Shown here piece after piece: positions 45,353 through 54,538 of a DNA stretch of 64,000 nt. The notes under the pieces are model-generated. The model made no database searches and had not been told where the DNA came from. It saw only the letters and a list, made by a program, of their open reading frames with translations. This stretch comes from Actinomycetota bacterium (lineage in GTDB: Bacteria; Actinomycetota; Actinomycetes; Actinomycetales; Microbacteriaceae), in assembly GCA_018268455.1 (NCBI GenBank), contig JAFDWM010000292.1, forward strand, positions 1 through 64,000, given 5' to 3'. The position numbers were made by a program, and so were the translations under genes. How positions within the stretch are numbered: the first letter of the stretch is position 1; every line of letters starts with the position of its first letter.

Positions 45353-45481
45353 ATCGGATCCGGCGCCGTCGGATCCCCCGCCGTCGGATCCGGCGCCGAC
45401 CGGATCCCCCGCCCGAAGGACGCCGCAGGATCCCCCGCAGGGGGGATGCCGCCCGTCGGTGGCCGTCGATAGCGTCGAACC

Positions 45482-46402
45482 ATGACCACGATGCTGCGCG
45501 AGAGAACGACCACGGGGCTGCTGGAACTCGAGGGCTTGACCAAGAGCTACGGCGCACGACGCGTGCTCGACGACGTCTCGTTCCGTGTCGAGCCGGGGCG
45601 GCTGACCGGCTTCGTCGGCGGCAACGGCGCCGGCAAGACCACCACGATGCGGATCGTGCTCGGGGTGCTCGCGTCCGACGCCGGCGAAGTGCGCCTCGGC
45701 GGGCATGACGTCGCCGCCGCCGACCGCCGGCACTTCGGGTACATGCCGGAGGAGCGCGGGCTCTACCCCAAGATGAAGGTGCTCGAGCAGGTCGCCTACC
45801 TCGCCCGGCTGCACGGCTTCGGCAAGTCCGAGGCGACCGCGCGCGGCGAGGCGCTGCTCACAGAACTCGGCCTCGGCGAGCGCCTCCACGACACGATCGA
45901 GTCGCTCTCGCTCGGCAACCAGCAGCGCGCGCAGATCGCCGCCGCGCTGGTGCACGATCCGGAGGTGCTGATCCTTGACGAGCCGTTCAGCGGACTGGAT
46001 CCGATCGCGGTCGACGTGGTCGCCGGCGTGCTGCAGGCGCGTGCCGCGCAGGGCGCATCGATCCTGTTCTCCTCGCACCAGCTCGACGTGGTCGAGCGGC
46101 TCTGCGACGACCTCGTGATCATCGCCGGCGGAACGATCCGCGCGGCCGGATCCCGCGAAGAGCTGCGCGCACAGCACTCCTCCCCGCGCTACGAGCTGAT
46201 CACCGGCACCGACGTCGGCTGGATCCGCTCCGAGCCGGGCATCACGGTCGTCGACTTCGAGGGCGGATCCGCCGTCTTCGACGCCGCCTCCCCCGACGAC
46301 GCGCAACGCGTGCTGCGCACCGCCCTCGCCGCCGGCGCCGTGCACTCGTTCAGCCCGCAGCATCCCTCCCTCGCCCAGATCTTCAAGGAGGTCATCCAGT
46401 GA
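45482..46402 (+). CDS. ABC transporter ATP-binding protein
   Basis: This 306-residue ATPase has Walker A GGNGAGKTT, signature SLSLGNQQRAQIAAAL and Walker B EVLILDEPFSGLDP, followed by a C-terminal extension of about 90 residues as in NatA/YhaQ-like exporters. TAGCGT lies exactly 6 nt before the ATG (leaderless). It forms an operon with the permease, whose GTG overlaps this stop by 4 nt. Export of Na+, a drug or a peptide is possible. Confidence 0.95.
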   Translation: MTTMLRERTTTGLLELEGLTKSYGARRVLDDVSFRVEPGRLTGFVGGNGAGKTTTMRIVLGVLASDAGEVRLGGHDVAAADRRHFGYMPEERGLYPKMKVLEQVAYLARLHGFGKSEATARGEALLTELGLGERLHDTIESLSLGNQQRAQIAAALVHDPEVLILDEPFSGLDPIAVDVVAGVLQARAAQGASILFSSHQLDVVERLCDDLVIIAGGTIRAAGSREELRAQHSSPRYELITGTDVGWIRSEPGITVVDFEGGSAVFDAASPDDAQRVLRTALAAGAVHSFSPQHPSLAQIFKEVIQ

Positions 46403-47508
46403 GCACCTCAACCACCCGGGAGCAGGGCTCCCTCTCCGCCGCGAGCGGCATCTTCCTCGTCGCCGAGCGGGAGATCGGATCCAAGCTGCGCAGCAAGGCC
46501 TTCCTGATCTCCACCGGGATCCTGCTGCTCATCGCCCTCGCCGGAGTGCTCATCGGCGGATTCATGAGCAACAACACGTCCGAGACCAAGGTCGCGGTGA
46601 CCGCCGAGACCGCCCAGGCCGTGCAGGGGCTGCCGGGACTGAAGCCGACGGAGGTCGCGGACACGACCGCGGCCGAGAAGCTCGTGCGTGACGGAAGCGT
46701 GGAGGCGGCCCTCGTCCCCGCACCGGGCGACACCGCGTTCGGATTCGAGATCGTGGCGCTCAAGGACGCGCCGAGCGCCCTGCAGAGTCTGTTCGCGAAG
46801 ACGCCCAAGGTCACGATCCTCGATCCCGACACCACGAACCCGATGCTGCGCTACCTGGTCGCGATCGGGTTCGGCGTGGTCTTCCTGATGGCGGCGTCGA
46901 CGTTCGGTGCGACCATGGCGCAGAGCGTCGTCGAAGAGAAGCAGACCCGGGTCGTCGAGCTGCTGCTCGCGGCGATCCCGTCGCGTGTGCTGCTGGCCGG
47001 GAAGGTCATCGGCAACACGGTGCTGGCGATGGCGCAGATCCTCGCGCTGGCGGCGATCGCGGTGGTCGGGCTCATCGTCACCGGTCAGAACGCCGTGCTC
47101 GAGGGCCTCGGATCCCCGATCGTATGGTTCGCGGTGTTCTTCCTGTTCGGCTTCGTGCTGCTGGCCTCGCTGTTCGCCGCGGCCGGCGCGATGGTCTCGC
47201 GGCAAGAGGACATCGGATCCACCACCATGCCGATCACGATGCTCGTGATGGCGCCGTACTTCCTCGTGATCTTCCTCAACGACAACCCCGTCGCCATGAC
47301 GATCCTGTCCTACGTCCCGTTCTCGGCCCCCGTCGCGATGCCCGTGCGGCTGTTCGTCGGCGACGCGCAGTGGTGGGAGCCGCTGGTGTCGCTGGTGATC
47401 CTGCTGGTGTCGTGCGTGGTCGCGATCCTCGTCGCCTCGAAGATCTACCAGAACTCCCTGCTGCGCATGGGCGGCCGGGTGAAGCTGTCCGAGGCCCTCC
47501 GGGGCTGA
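46399..47508 (+). CDS. ABC-2 type transporter permease (NatB-like)
   Basis: This 369-residue permease has one N-terminal membrane segment, an extracytoplasmic loop of about 120 residues, then five more hydrophobic segments. VEEKQTRVVELLLAAIPSRVLLAGKVIGN is the typical ABC-2/NatB signature. It pairs with the ATPase upstream. The start is GTG with AAGGAGG upstream inside the ATPase gene. Confidence 0.93.
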   Translation: MSTSTTREQGSLSAASGIFLVAEREIGSKLRSKAFLISTGILLLIALAGVLIGGFMSNNTSETKVAVTAETAQAVQGLPGLKPTEVADTTAAEKLVRDGSVEAALVPAPGDTAFGFEIVALKDAPSALQSLFAKTPKVTILDPDTTNPMLRYLVAIGFGVVFLMAASTFGATMAQSVVEEKQTRVVELLLAAIPSRVLLAGKVIGNTVLAMAQILALAAIAVVGLIVTGQNAVLEGLGSPIVWFAVFFLFGFVLLASLFAAAGAMVSRQEDIGSTTMPITMLVMAPYFLVIFLNDNPVAMTILSYVPFSAPVAMPVRLFVGDAQWWEPLVSLVILLVSCVVAILVASKIYQNSLLRMGGRVKLSEALRG

Positions 47509-47657
47509 GGCGGCCCGGGGCGCGCCGAGGCCCTGCCGGGCTGGCCGGTGCCGCGGGGCTGAGGCGGCCCGGGGCGCGCCGAGGCCTGGCCGGGCCTGAG
47601 CACCAAGGTGCCGAGGTACCGAGGTGCCGAGGTGCGCCCGGGTCCGCTACCTGACCG

Positions 47658-47724
47658 CGAGACTGCATTGGGGTACCGAGACTGCGCGATCCGTGTGCAG
47701 TCTCGCGACGCAGTTGCAGTCTCG
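47658..47724. repeat. 67-bp four-core palindromic element, copy 3
   Basis: CGAGAC at 47658 and 47677, GTCTCG at 47700 and 47719, spacing N13-N17-N13, followed by CGGT. It lies in the 469-bp gap 47509-47977, which also holds a family A element and no convincing gene. Confidence 0.85.
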
Positions 47725-47784
47725 CGGTTCCAGGCGCAAGGTACCGGGGGCTCGGCGGCCGGCTTCCGGGCGCGGGATGCGGAT

Positions 47785-47849
47785 CCGCTCCCGTCGCAGA
47801 AACTGTCGCCCCACGACGGGCAAGACGACATCCATCGCGACGGGAGCGG
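47785..47849. repeat. Palindromic element, family A copy 5
   Basis: Arms CCGCTCCCGTCGC (47785-47797) and GCGACGGGAGCGG (47837-47849), with an inner GTCGC at 47805 and a mirrored ACGAC at 47825. This is the same 12-20-12 spacing as the element at 5776. Confidence 0.8.
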
Positions 47850-47977
47850 AGGGGAGACCGGCGGATCCCGGATCCCCGGATCCTCGGAATATTCACATGC
47901 ATGGATCGTTAACCTTCTCGTGCGGACGACGAGGTCCGGCTGCAGAGAACACACCCGATCCGAAAGGCCTCACCGCC

Positions 47978-48562
47978 ATGAGCACGCCTGCCCTCGACCG
48001 CACCGCGACCACCGACGCCCCGATCCTCGACATCCTCGCCGAGCGCTGGAGCACCCGCATCTTCGACGCGACTTCGACCATCGACGAGGAGGCCCTGGCC
48101 AGCGCGCTCGAGGCCGCCCGCTGGGCGCCGACCGCCGCGAACACCCAGCCGTGGCGTGTGATCGTCGCCCGCCGCGGATCCGACGCGCATACCAAGGTGC
48201 TGGACAGCCTGATGGGCTTCAACTCCGCCTGGGCCGGCGACGCGGGCGCCCTCCTCGTGTTCGTGGCCGAGACCACCCGCGACGGCGAGCCGATGGCCTG
48301 GGCCCAGTACGACACCGGCCAGGCCGCCGCGCACTTCACCGTGCAGGCGCACGCCAACGGCCTGTCCACGCACCAGATGGGCGGCTTCGACCGCGCAGCC
48401 ATCTCCGCCGCCTTCGAGCTGGGCGAGGAGTTCACGCCCATCTCCGTGATGGCCGTCGGCGAGCTCGGCGACATCCGCACCGCGTCGGAGGAGATGCAGC
48501 AGCGCGAGAACGCGCCGCGCGTGCGCCGCCCGATCGCCGAGACGGCCATCGTCAACAACTGA
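47978..48562 (+). CDS. Nitroreductase-family flavoprotein
   Basis: This 194-residue FMN-dependent reductase has ILAERWSTRIFDATSTIDEEAL, ALEAARWAPTAANTQPWRVIVARR (FMN binding, residues about 47-70) and QAAAHFTVQAHANGLSTHQMGGFD. It probably reduces nitro compounds, quinones or enoates. The ATG at 47978 was chosen for family homology, with GAAAGG upstream. Confidence 0.92.
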   Translation: MSTPALDRTATTDAPILDILAERWSTRIFDATSTIDEEALASALEAARWAPTAANTQPWRVIVARRGSDAHTKVLDSLMGFNSAWAGDAGALLVFVAETTRDGEPMAWAQYDTGQAAAHFTVQAHANGLSTHQMGGFDRAAISAAFELGEEFTPISVMAVGELGDIRTASEEMQQRENAPRVRRPIAETAIVNN

Positions 48563-48573
48563 CAGCTCCCGTT

Positions 48574-48611
48574 CGAACGCCCTCCCGCCCCACCGGCGGC
48601 GAGGGCGTTCG
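48574..48611. terminator. Terminator after the nitroreductase gene
   Basis: CGAACGCCCTC (48574-48584) pairs perfectly with GAGGGCGTTCG (48601-48611) across a 16-nt loop. Confidence 0.7.
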
Positions 48612-48636
48612 TCGTTCCCAGGGTGGACGATGCCCG

Positions 48637-48703
48637 TGAGACCGAACCTGCGTCCCGAAACAGACGTTCTCATCGTCGGTCTCGGGACGTAGGTTCGGTC
48701 TCG
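48637..48703. repeat. 67-bp four-core palindromic element, copy 4
   Basis: TGAGAC at 48637, CGAAAC at 48656, GTCTCG at 48679 and 48698, spacing N13-N17-N13. Arms and the loop GTTCTCATCGTCG match the copy at 26972. The flank GCGGTCAGAGG matches that of the copy at 39807. Confidence 0.85.
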
Positions 48704-48724
48704 CGGTCAGAGGCGGGCGCCGCG

Positions 48725-48807
48725 GGCCGACCGCAACCGACCGCGAGCCCCGAACCGACCGCAACCAACCGCGAGCCGCAGGCCGACCGCAACCAACCGC
48801 GAGCCCG
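48725..48807. repeat. About 28-bp tandem repeat, three units
   Basis: Units begin at 48725, 48752 and 48781 with cores GACCGCAACC and CCGCGAGCC. They lie between the convergent nitroreductase and GH15 genes. Confidence 0.75.
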
Positions 48808-48820
48808 CTCCAAACCCCCG

Positions 48821-50632
48821 TCAGCGCCGCCGGGAGCGGCCTGCGGCGAGCGCGTCGGCGGCACGGATCAGGGACAGGTGCGAGAACGCCTGCGGGGTGT
48901 TGCCCACCTGGCGGGATCCGATCGGGTCGTACTCCTCGCTGAGCAGTCCGACGTCGTTGCGGAAGCCGCACAGCCGGTCCATGAGCGCCGTCGCCTCCGC
49001 GGTGCGCCCGGTCGCGGCGTATTGCTCGACGAGCCAGAACGAGCACGCGAGGAACGGATGCTCGCCGCCGGAGAGCCCGTCGACACCGCTCGTCGTGCGG
49101 TAGCGCAGCACGAGGCCGTCGCGCAGCAGCGTCTGTTCGATGCGCTCGACCGTCGCGAGCATGCGCGGGTCATCGGCCGCGCAGAAGCCGGTGCGCGGGA
49201 TCAGCAGCAGCGCCGCATCGACCTCGTCGGTCGCGGCGTGCTGCACGAAGCGCCCGTCGCGCACACCGTGCTCGTCGATCTCCGTGCGCAGGCCGTCACG
49301 CAGCGCACGCCACCGCTCGACCGGCCCGCTCAGGCCGTCCTCCTCGACCGCGCGCACCGCCCGGTCGAACGCCGCCCACAGCATGACGCGGGAGTGGGTG
49401 AAGAACTGCCGTTCCCCGCGGATCTCCCACATGCCGTTGTCCGGGCGGCTCAGCTGCCGCTCCGCCTGATGCAGCAGCACCCGCTGCAGTGACCAGGACC
49501 GGGTGGATTCCGCGAGTCCCGCACGGCGAGCGGCGGCGAGAGTGACCAGCACCTCCCCGAACACGTCGGCCTGGAACTGCTGCGCCGCGCCGTTCCCGAC
49601 CCGCACCGGGGCGGATCCGGCATAGCCCGGCAGCGACGGCATCTCCCGCTCGCCGAGGTCGCGCTCCCCGGCCAGCCCATACATGATCTGCAGGTCGGCC
49701 GGATCCCCCGCCACCGCCCGCAGCAGCCAGTCCCGCCAGTCCCGGGCCTCCTCGCCGAGGCCGTGCGAGAGCAGCGCCTCCAGCGTGAGCGCCGCGTCGC
49801 GCAGCCACACGAAGCGGTAGTCCCAGTTGCGCTCGCCGCCGAAGTCCTCCGGCAGCGAGGTCGTGGCGGCCGCCGCGATGCCGCCGGTGTCGCGGTTCGT
49901 GAGCGCGCGCAGCACCAGCTTCGAACGCCGCACCGCGTCCCGGTACGGCCCGTGCTCGCGCATGCGCGCCGCCCAGTCCCGCCACCACCGATGCGTCGCC
50001 CGCCACGCCTCCTTCAGCTCGCGCGCCTCCGGCGTCGGCCGGTACGAGGGGAACCAGGTGAGGCTCAGCGCCGCGCTCGCCCCCGCGGCGACCTCGACCG
50101 TGCCGACGTGGGAGTGCCCCTGCGCATGCAGCATGGCGCCGCGCACGACCACCGCATCCGGCCCGGCCGCGGCCGTGAGTTCGGGCTCCTCGCGCGTGCC
50201 GGTCTGACGAACCCAGGGCAGCGCGCGCGCGTAGTCGAAGCGCAGCCGCAGCTCCTGCACGAACGCGACCGCACCGCTGACCCCGGTGATCTGCCGGATC
50301 ACGTCGGTGCGCTCGTCGTCGGTCGGATCCTCGGGCACCGGCATCCACTCGCGCACCTCGGCGACGCCGTCCGCGCACTCCCAGCGGGTGACGAGGCAGA
50401 ACGAGTCGTCGTCATAGCGCCGGGTCGCGACGGCGAGCGGATCCGCGGGCCGCAGGCTCCACCGCCCCTGTTCCGCGCCTCCCAACAGCGCCCCGAGCAG
50501 CGAGGCGGAATCGAGGCGCGGTGCGCACAGCCAGTCGATGTCGCCGTCCCGCGAGACGAGCGCCGCGGTGCGGGCGTCGCTGAGCAGCGCGTAGTCCTCG
50601 ATCGCCGCGGCGGGCGCGTCGTGCTCTCCCAT
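48821..50632 (-). CDS. Glycoside hydrolase family 15 protein (glucoamylase/trehalase-like)
   Basis: This 603-residue protein has an N-terminal beta-sandwich (ALLSDARTAALVSRDGDIDWLCAPRLDSASLLGALLGG, split across residues 15-52) and a C-terminal (alpha/alpha)6 barrel with RNWDYRFVWLRDAALTLEAL (about 270-290) and the late EEYDPIGSRQVGNTPQAFSHLSLI, both typical of actinobacterial GH15. It hydrolyses alpha-glucosides, possibly trehalose. There is no signal peptide. It is divergent from zwf, which fits glucose release feeding G6P oxidation (inference). Confidence 0.93.
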   Translation of the reverse strand: MGEHDAPAAAIEDYALLSDARTAALVSRDGDIDWLCAPRLDSASLLGALLGGAEQGRWSLRPADPLAVATRRYDDDSFCLVTRWECADGVAEVREWMPVPEDPTDDERTDVIRQITGVSGAVAFVQELRLRFDYARALPWVRQTGTREEPELTAAAGPDAVVVRGAMLHAQGHSHVGTVEVAAGASAALSLTWFPSYRPTPEARELKEAWRATHRWWRDWAARMREHGPYRDAVRRSKLVLRALTNRDTGGIAAAATTSLPEDFGGERNWDYRFVWLRDAALTLEALLSHGLGEEARDWRDWLLRAVAGDPADLQIMYGLAGERDLGEREMPSLPGYAGSAPVRVGNGAAQQFQADVFGEVLVTLAAARRAGLAESTRSWSLQRVLLHQAERQLSRPDNGMWEIRGERQFFTHSRVMLWAAFDRAVRAVEEDGLSGPVERWRALRDGLRTEIDEHGVRDGRFVQHAATDEVDAALLLIPRTGFCAADDPRMLATVERIEQTLLRDGLVLRYRTTSGVDGLSGGEHPFLACSFWLVEQYAATGRTAEATALMDRLCGFRNDVGLLSEEYDPIGSRQVGNTPQAFSHLSLIRAADALAAGRSRRR

Positions 50633-50693
50633 GAGTCGCAGTCTGCACCCCGTTCCTCTGCGGAACCAGAGCGGTGCGGCCTATCGTGAAGTC

Positions 50694-52064
50694 ATGACCT
50701 CGACCACGCTGCTCATCCTCGGTGCCTCCGGCGACCTCACCTCCCGCCTGCTGCTGCCCGCGATCGCGCAGCTGCTGCAGCGCCAGCCCGAGCGTGAGCT
50801 GGTGCTGCGCGGCGCCGGATCCGACGACTGGACCGACGAACGCTGGCAGCAGACCGTGCAGGCGGCGTTCGCCACCGTGGACGCCGAAGACCAGGTGGCG
50901 CGTGTCGCCGGCACCACCTATGTGAAGGCCGATGTCACCGACCGCGACTCCCTCGCCGGCCTCGTCGCGGACATCCAGGGATCCCTCGTCATCTACTTCG
51001 CCCTCCCGCCCGCCATCGCGCGCCTCGCCTGCGAGCAGCTGGTCGAGATCCCGCTGCCGGAGAGCACCGTGCTGGCGCTGGAGAAGCCGTTCGGCAATGA
51101 CGAGCAGAGCGCGGCCTCGCTCAACGCCCTCGTCACGCGCATCGTGCCGGAGACGCAGATCTTCCGCGTCGACCACTTCCTCGGCCGGTCGACGATCCTC
51201 AACATCATGGGCGTGCGGTTCGCGAACCGCCTCATCGAGCCGGTCTGGTCGGCCGACCACGTCGAGTCGGTGCTCGTGCGCTACGACGAGTCGCTCGCAC
51301 TGGAGAACCGCGCGCGCTACTACGACAAGGCGGGCGCGCTCATCGACATGATCCAGAGCCACCTGCTGCAGGTGGTCGCGATCCTCGCGATGGAGCAGCC
51401 GGCGGATCTGGATGAGATCGACCTGCGCGACGCGATGGCCGCCGCCCTGCGCGCCACCCGCATCAAGGACGACGATCCGTCCCGCAGCACCCGCCGCGCC
51501 CGGTACGGGGCCGGTAAGAGCGAGGGCCGGCCGGTGCCCGCGTACGTCGACGAGGACGGCGTGGATGCGTCCCGCGGCACGGAGACGCTCGCCGAGATCA
51601 CCTGCGAGGTGCAGACCGCACGCTGGGCAGGCGTGCCGTTCATCCTGCGCAGCGGCAAGGCGCTCGCCGAGCGCCGTGCCGAGGTCGTGATCACGTTCCG
51701 GCCGGTGCGCCACATCCCCGGCGGACTCACCGGCACCCCGTCCGACGGCGGCGTGCTGCGATTCACCCTCGGCCCCGACCGCATCGACCTCGAGCTCAAC
51801 GTCAACGGCGGCGACGACCCGTTCGCGCTGCGCCGCGATGTGCTGTCCACGCCGCTCGGCCAGGGCACGCTGCTCGCCTACACCGAGGTGCTCAGCGAGA
51901 TCCTTGACGGCGACGTCGCGCTGTCCGTGCGCGCCGACGCGGCCGAGCAGTGCTGGCGCATCATCCAGCCCGCACTCGACGCATGGCGCAGCGGTGCGGT
52001 GCCGATGGAGGAGTATCCGGCCGGATCCCTCGGGCCGGCGGACTGGGCCACCTCGCAGTGCTGA
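50694..52064 (+). CDS. zwf: Glucose-6-phosphate dehydrogenase
   Basis: This 456-residue enzyme oxidises G6P with NAD(P)+. The Rossmann site is LILGASGDLTSRLLLPAIAQLL, the substrate site is FRVDHFLGRSTILNIMGVRFAN (canonical form RIDHYLGKE), and the C-terminal domain is present. The divergence at the Lys after LG (here R) and lack of opcA, tal or tkt neighbours suggest a paralogue rather than the main pentose-phosphate enzyme. TATCGT lies exactly 6 nt before the ATG (leaderless). Confidence 0.92.
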   Translation: MTSTTLLILGASGDLTSRLLLPAIAQLLQRQPERELVLRGAGSDDWTDERWQQTVQAAFATVDAEDQVARVAGTTYVKADVTDRDSLAGLVADIQGSLVIYFALPPAIARLACEQLVEIPLPESTVLALEKPFGNDEQSAASLNALVTRIVPETQIFRVDHFLGRSTILNIMGVRFANRLIEPVWSADHVESVLVRYDESLALENRARYYDKAGALIDMIQSHLLQVVAILAMEQPADLDEIDLRDAMAAALRATRIKDDDPSRSTRRARYGAGKSEGRPVPAYVDEDGVDASRGTETLAEITCEVQTARWAGVPFILRSGKALAERRAEVVITFRPVRHIPGGLTGTPSDGGVLRFTLGPDRIDLELNVNGGDDPFALRRDVLSTPLGQGTLLAYTEVLSEILDGDVALSVRADAAEQCWRIIQPALDAWRSGAVPMEEYPAGSLGPADWATSQC

Positions 52065-52104
52065 CTTCTGTCGCAGTGCCCCTGCGACGCTGACCCATAC
52101 GGGG

Positions 52105-52885
52105 CCTGCCCACCCTCATTCGCCTGACCCCCATTGCCCCTCCCACCGCCACAAAGGGGCACCTGGCGACAGGCGAACCGCCCCGGAGGGGCATCTCCCG
52201 TCAGGCGAGCAGAGGGATGACGGCCGATCCGGATCCCACCCTGCCCACCTCCATTCACCTGACCCCCGTTGCCCCTCCCACCGCCGCGAAGGGGCACCTG
52301 GCGACAGGCGAGCCGCCACAAAGGGACACCTGGCGACAGGCGAGCAGAGAGATGCCGGCGGATCCGGATCCCGCCCTGCCTACCCTCATTCGCCTGACCC
52401 CCGTTGCCCCTCGAGCCGCCACGGAGGGGCACCTGGCGACAGGCCAGTAGAGGGATGCTGGCCGATCCGGATCTCACCCTGCCCACCTCCATTCGCCTGA
52501 CCCCCGTTGCCCCTCCCACCACCGCGAAGGGGCACCTGGCGACAGGCGAGCCGCCACGAAGGGGCATCTCCCGTCAGGCGAGCAGAGGGATGACGGCGGA
52601 TCCGGATCCCGCCCTGCCCACCTTCATTCGCCTGACCCCCGTTGCCCCTCCCACCGCCGCGAAGGGGCGCCTGGCGACAGGCGAGCAGAGGGATGACGGC
52701 GGATCCGGATCCCGCCCTGCCCACCTTCATTCGCCTGACCCCCGTTGCCCCTTCCACTGCCGCGAAGGGGCACATAGCGACAGGGGAGCCACCGCGAAGG
52801 GGCATCTCGCGTCAGGGGAGCCACCGCGAAGGGGCATCTCGCGTCAGGGGAGCCACCGTGAAGGGGCACGTGGCGTCAGGGGAGC
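52105..52885. repeat. Complex tandem-repeat tract
   Basis: About six units start near CTGCCCACCTTCATTCGCC with spacings of roughly 135 or 100 bp. Units differ by an optional sub-block holding CGAAGGGGCA. The tract ends in 32-bp repeats (GGAGCCACCGCGAAGGGGCA core, 52794-52885). Each unit can form a TGCCCCT/AGGGGCA hairpin. It fills the 939-bp gap 52065-53003 between convergent zwf and the permease. Unit lengths not divisible by 3 and frame changes argue against a protein. Confidence 0.85.
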
Positions 52886-52912
52886 AACGAGCCGGGGCTC
52901 CTCGCAGAACGA

Positions 52913-52946
52913 CGAGACGCCGCCTCCCGGGGGAAGCGGCGTCTCG
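52913..52946. terminator. Terminator between repeat tract and permease
   Basis: 15-bp arms (52913-52927 and 52932-52946) with one mismatch and a 4-nt loop, CGAGACGCCGC to GCGGCGTCTCG. It serves the permease gene on the minus strand. Confidence 0.75.
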
Positions 52947-53003
52947 CGTGCGGCGCGGACCGCGTGCGGTGCGGATCGCGTGATCAGAGTGCGGACCGGG
53001 CGG

Positions 53004-54470
53004 TCAGTGCGCGGGGCGCTCGACCGCGACCTCGTTGCCGTCGCGGTCGACGATCTTGCCGTCGACGATGGAGTCGCCGTCCTCGAACGCGTCCAGGTAT
53101 GCGACCGGGATGCTGCGGGTCGGCGCCGACACGAAGGCGTTCTTGTTCTTGGCGCTGCCGAGGTGGTTGAACAGCAGGTTCAGCAGGATCGCGGTGACCG
53201 CGGCCGAGCTGATGCCGGAGTGGAAGATCGTCACGAACCAGGCGGGCATCTGCCCGTAGATCGTCGGGACGGCGATCGGGAGCATGCCCACCGCGAGCGA
53301 GGTGGCGACGATCACGAGGTTCATGTTGTCGCGGTACTGCACCTGGGCGAGCGTGCGGATACCGGAGGCGGCGACGGAGCCGAACAGCACGAGACCGGCG
53401 CCGCCGAGGACGGGCGACGGGATCGCACCGACGACGCGCCCGAGCACCGGCAGCAGACCGAGGATCACGAGCACGCCACCGCCGGCGGTGACCACGAACC
53501 GGCTCTTGACGCCGGTGATCGCGACCAGGCCGACGTTCTGCGCGAACGCGGACTGGGTGAACGTGCCGAAGATCGGCGAGACCGCGCTGGAGAGCATGTC
53601 GGCGCGCAGACCCGCGGCGATGCGCTTGGAGTCGACCTTCGTGCCCACGATCTCGCTCACCGCGAGGATGTCGGCGGTGGTCTCGGTGAGGGTCACCAGG
53701 ATCACGATGAACATCGAGATGATGCCCGCGATCGGGAACGTCGGCAGGCCGAATCCGAAGATCTGCGGCAGCGCGAAGATGTCGCCCTGCGCGACCTTGC
53801 TGAAGTCGGCCTTGCCGAGGAAGATCGCGACGATGGTGCCGAGCACGATCGAGAGCAGGATCGCCAGACGCGAGATCGCACCCACCGGAACCTTGCTGAG
53901 CACGAGCACGATCACGAGCGTGATGCCGGCGAGCATGAGGTTCTCCGGCAGGGCGCCCTTCGCGGCGTTGGATCCCTCTCCGGTGCCGACGATCCAGCCG
54001 GCCGCGACGGGCAGCAGGCTCAGACCGATCGTGGTGATCACGGTTCCGGTGACGACCGGCGGGAAGAACCGGATGACCGTGGCGAACACCGGCGCGATGA
54101 GCAGACCGATGACCGAGGCGGCGATGACGGATCCGAACACCGCCGGAAGACCGCCGCCGCTCGTGACGATCGCGCCCATGGTGGCGACACCGGCGAAGGA
54201 CACGCCCTGCACCAGGGGCAGCTGCGAGCCGAAGAACGGCACGCCCACCGTCTGCAGGATGGTGGCGAGACCGCCCATGAACAGGCACGCGGCGATCAGC
54301 ACACCGATCTCGTCGGGCTTCAGGCCCGCGATCTGGCCGACGATGAGCGGCGGGGCGATGATGCCGCCGTACATCGTGAGCACGTGCTGGATGCCGTAGC
54401 CGATGGTGGCGCCGATCGGGAGGCGCTCGTCCTCCGGGCGCGCGGCGGCCCTCTTCTCTTTCATTGACAT
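53004..54470 (-). CDS. NCS2-family uracil/xanthine permease
   Basis: This 488-residue carrier has about 14 membrane segments. Family motifs are MYGGIIAPPLIVGQ at the start, FGSQLPLVQGVSFAG, the substrate-site LTETTADILAVSEIVG (about residues 265-280) and GTFTQSAFAQNVGLVAITGVKSR. The last motif, with QNVG, is typical of purine (xanthine/urate) members. The two starts MSM at 54470 and 54464 are both plausible; GAGG lies upstream. The purine deaminase gene lies 68 bp upstream on the same strand, so the two form an operon for purine uptake and use. Confidence 0.93.
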   Translation of the reverse strand: MSMKEKRAAARPEDERLPIGATIGYGIQHVLTMYGGIIAPPLIVGQIAGLKPDEIGVLIAACLFMGGLATILQTVGVPFFGSQLPLVQGVSFAGVATMGAIVTSGGGLPAVFGSVIAASVIGLLIAPVFATVIRFFPPVVTGTVITTIGLSLLPVAAGWIVGTGEGSNAAKGALPENLMLAGITLVIVLVLSKVPVGAISRLAILLSIVLGTIVAIFLGKADFSKVAQGDIFALPQIFGFGLPTFPIAGIISMFIVILVTLTETTADILAVSEIVGTKVDSKRIAAGLRADMLSSAVSPIFGTFTQSAFAQNVGLVAITGVKSRFVVTAGGGVLVILGLLPVLGRVVGAIPSPVLGGAGLVLFGSVAASGIRTLAQVQYRDNMNLVIVATSLAVGMLPIAVPTIYGQMPAWFVTIFHSGISSAAVTAILLNLLFNHLGSAKNKNAFVSAPTRSIPVAYLDAFEDGDSIVDGKIVDRDGNEVAVERPAH

Positions 54471-54538
54471 TGCGACCTCTTCGTCGGGATAGGGATCTTG
54501 GTTTTCGGAAGGTGCTGCTCTCCGCCGGGCGGCGGCGT

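Noticed and set aside
52794..52885. CRISPR array from 32-bp repeats
   Set aside because: The repeats are directly adjacent with no spacers, so this is a simple tandem repeat.
52404..52990. Long open frames across the 52-kb repeat tract on both strands, with Gly/Pro/Arg-rich repeats
   Set aside because: Repeat unit lengths change the frame between units, there is no ribosome site or domain homology, and GC-rich repeats lack stops by chance.
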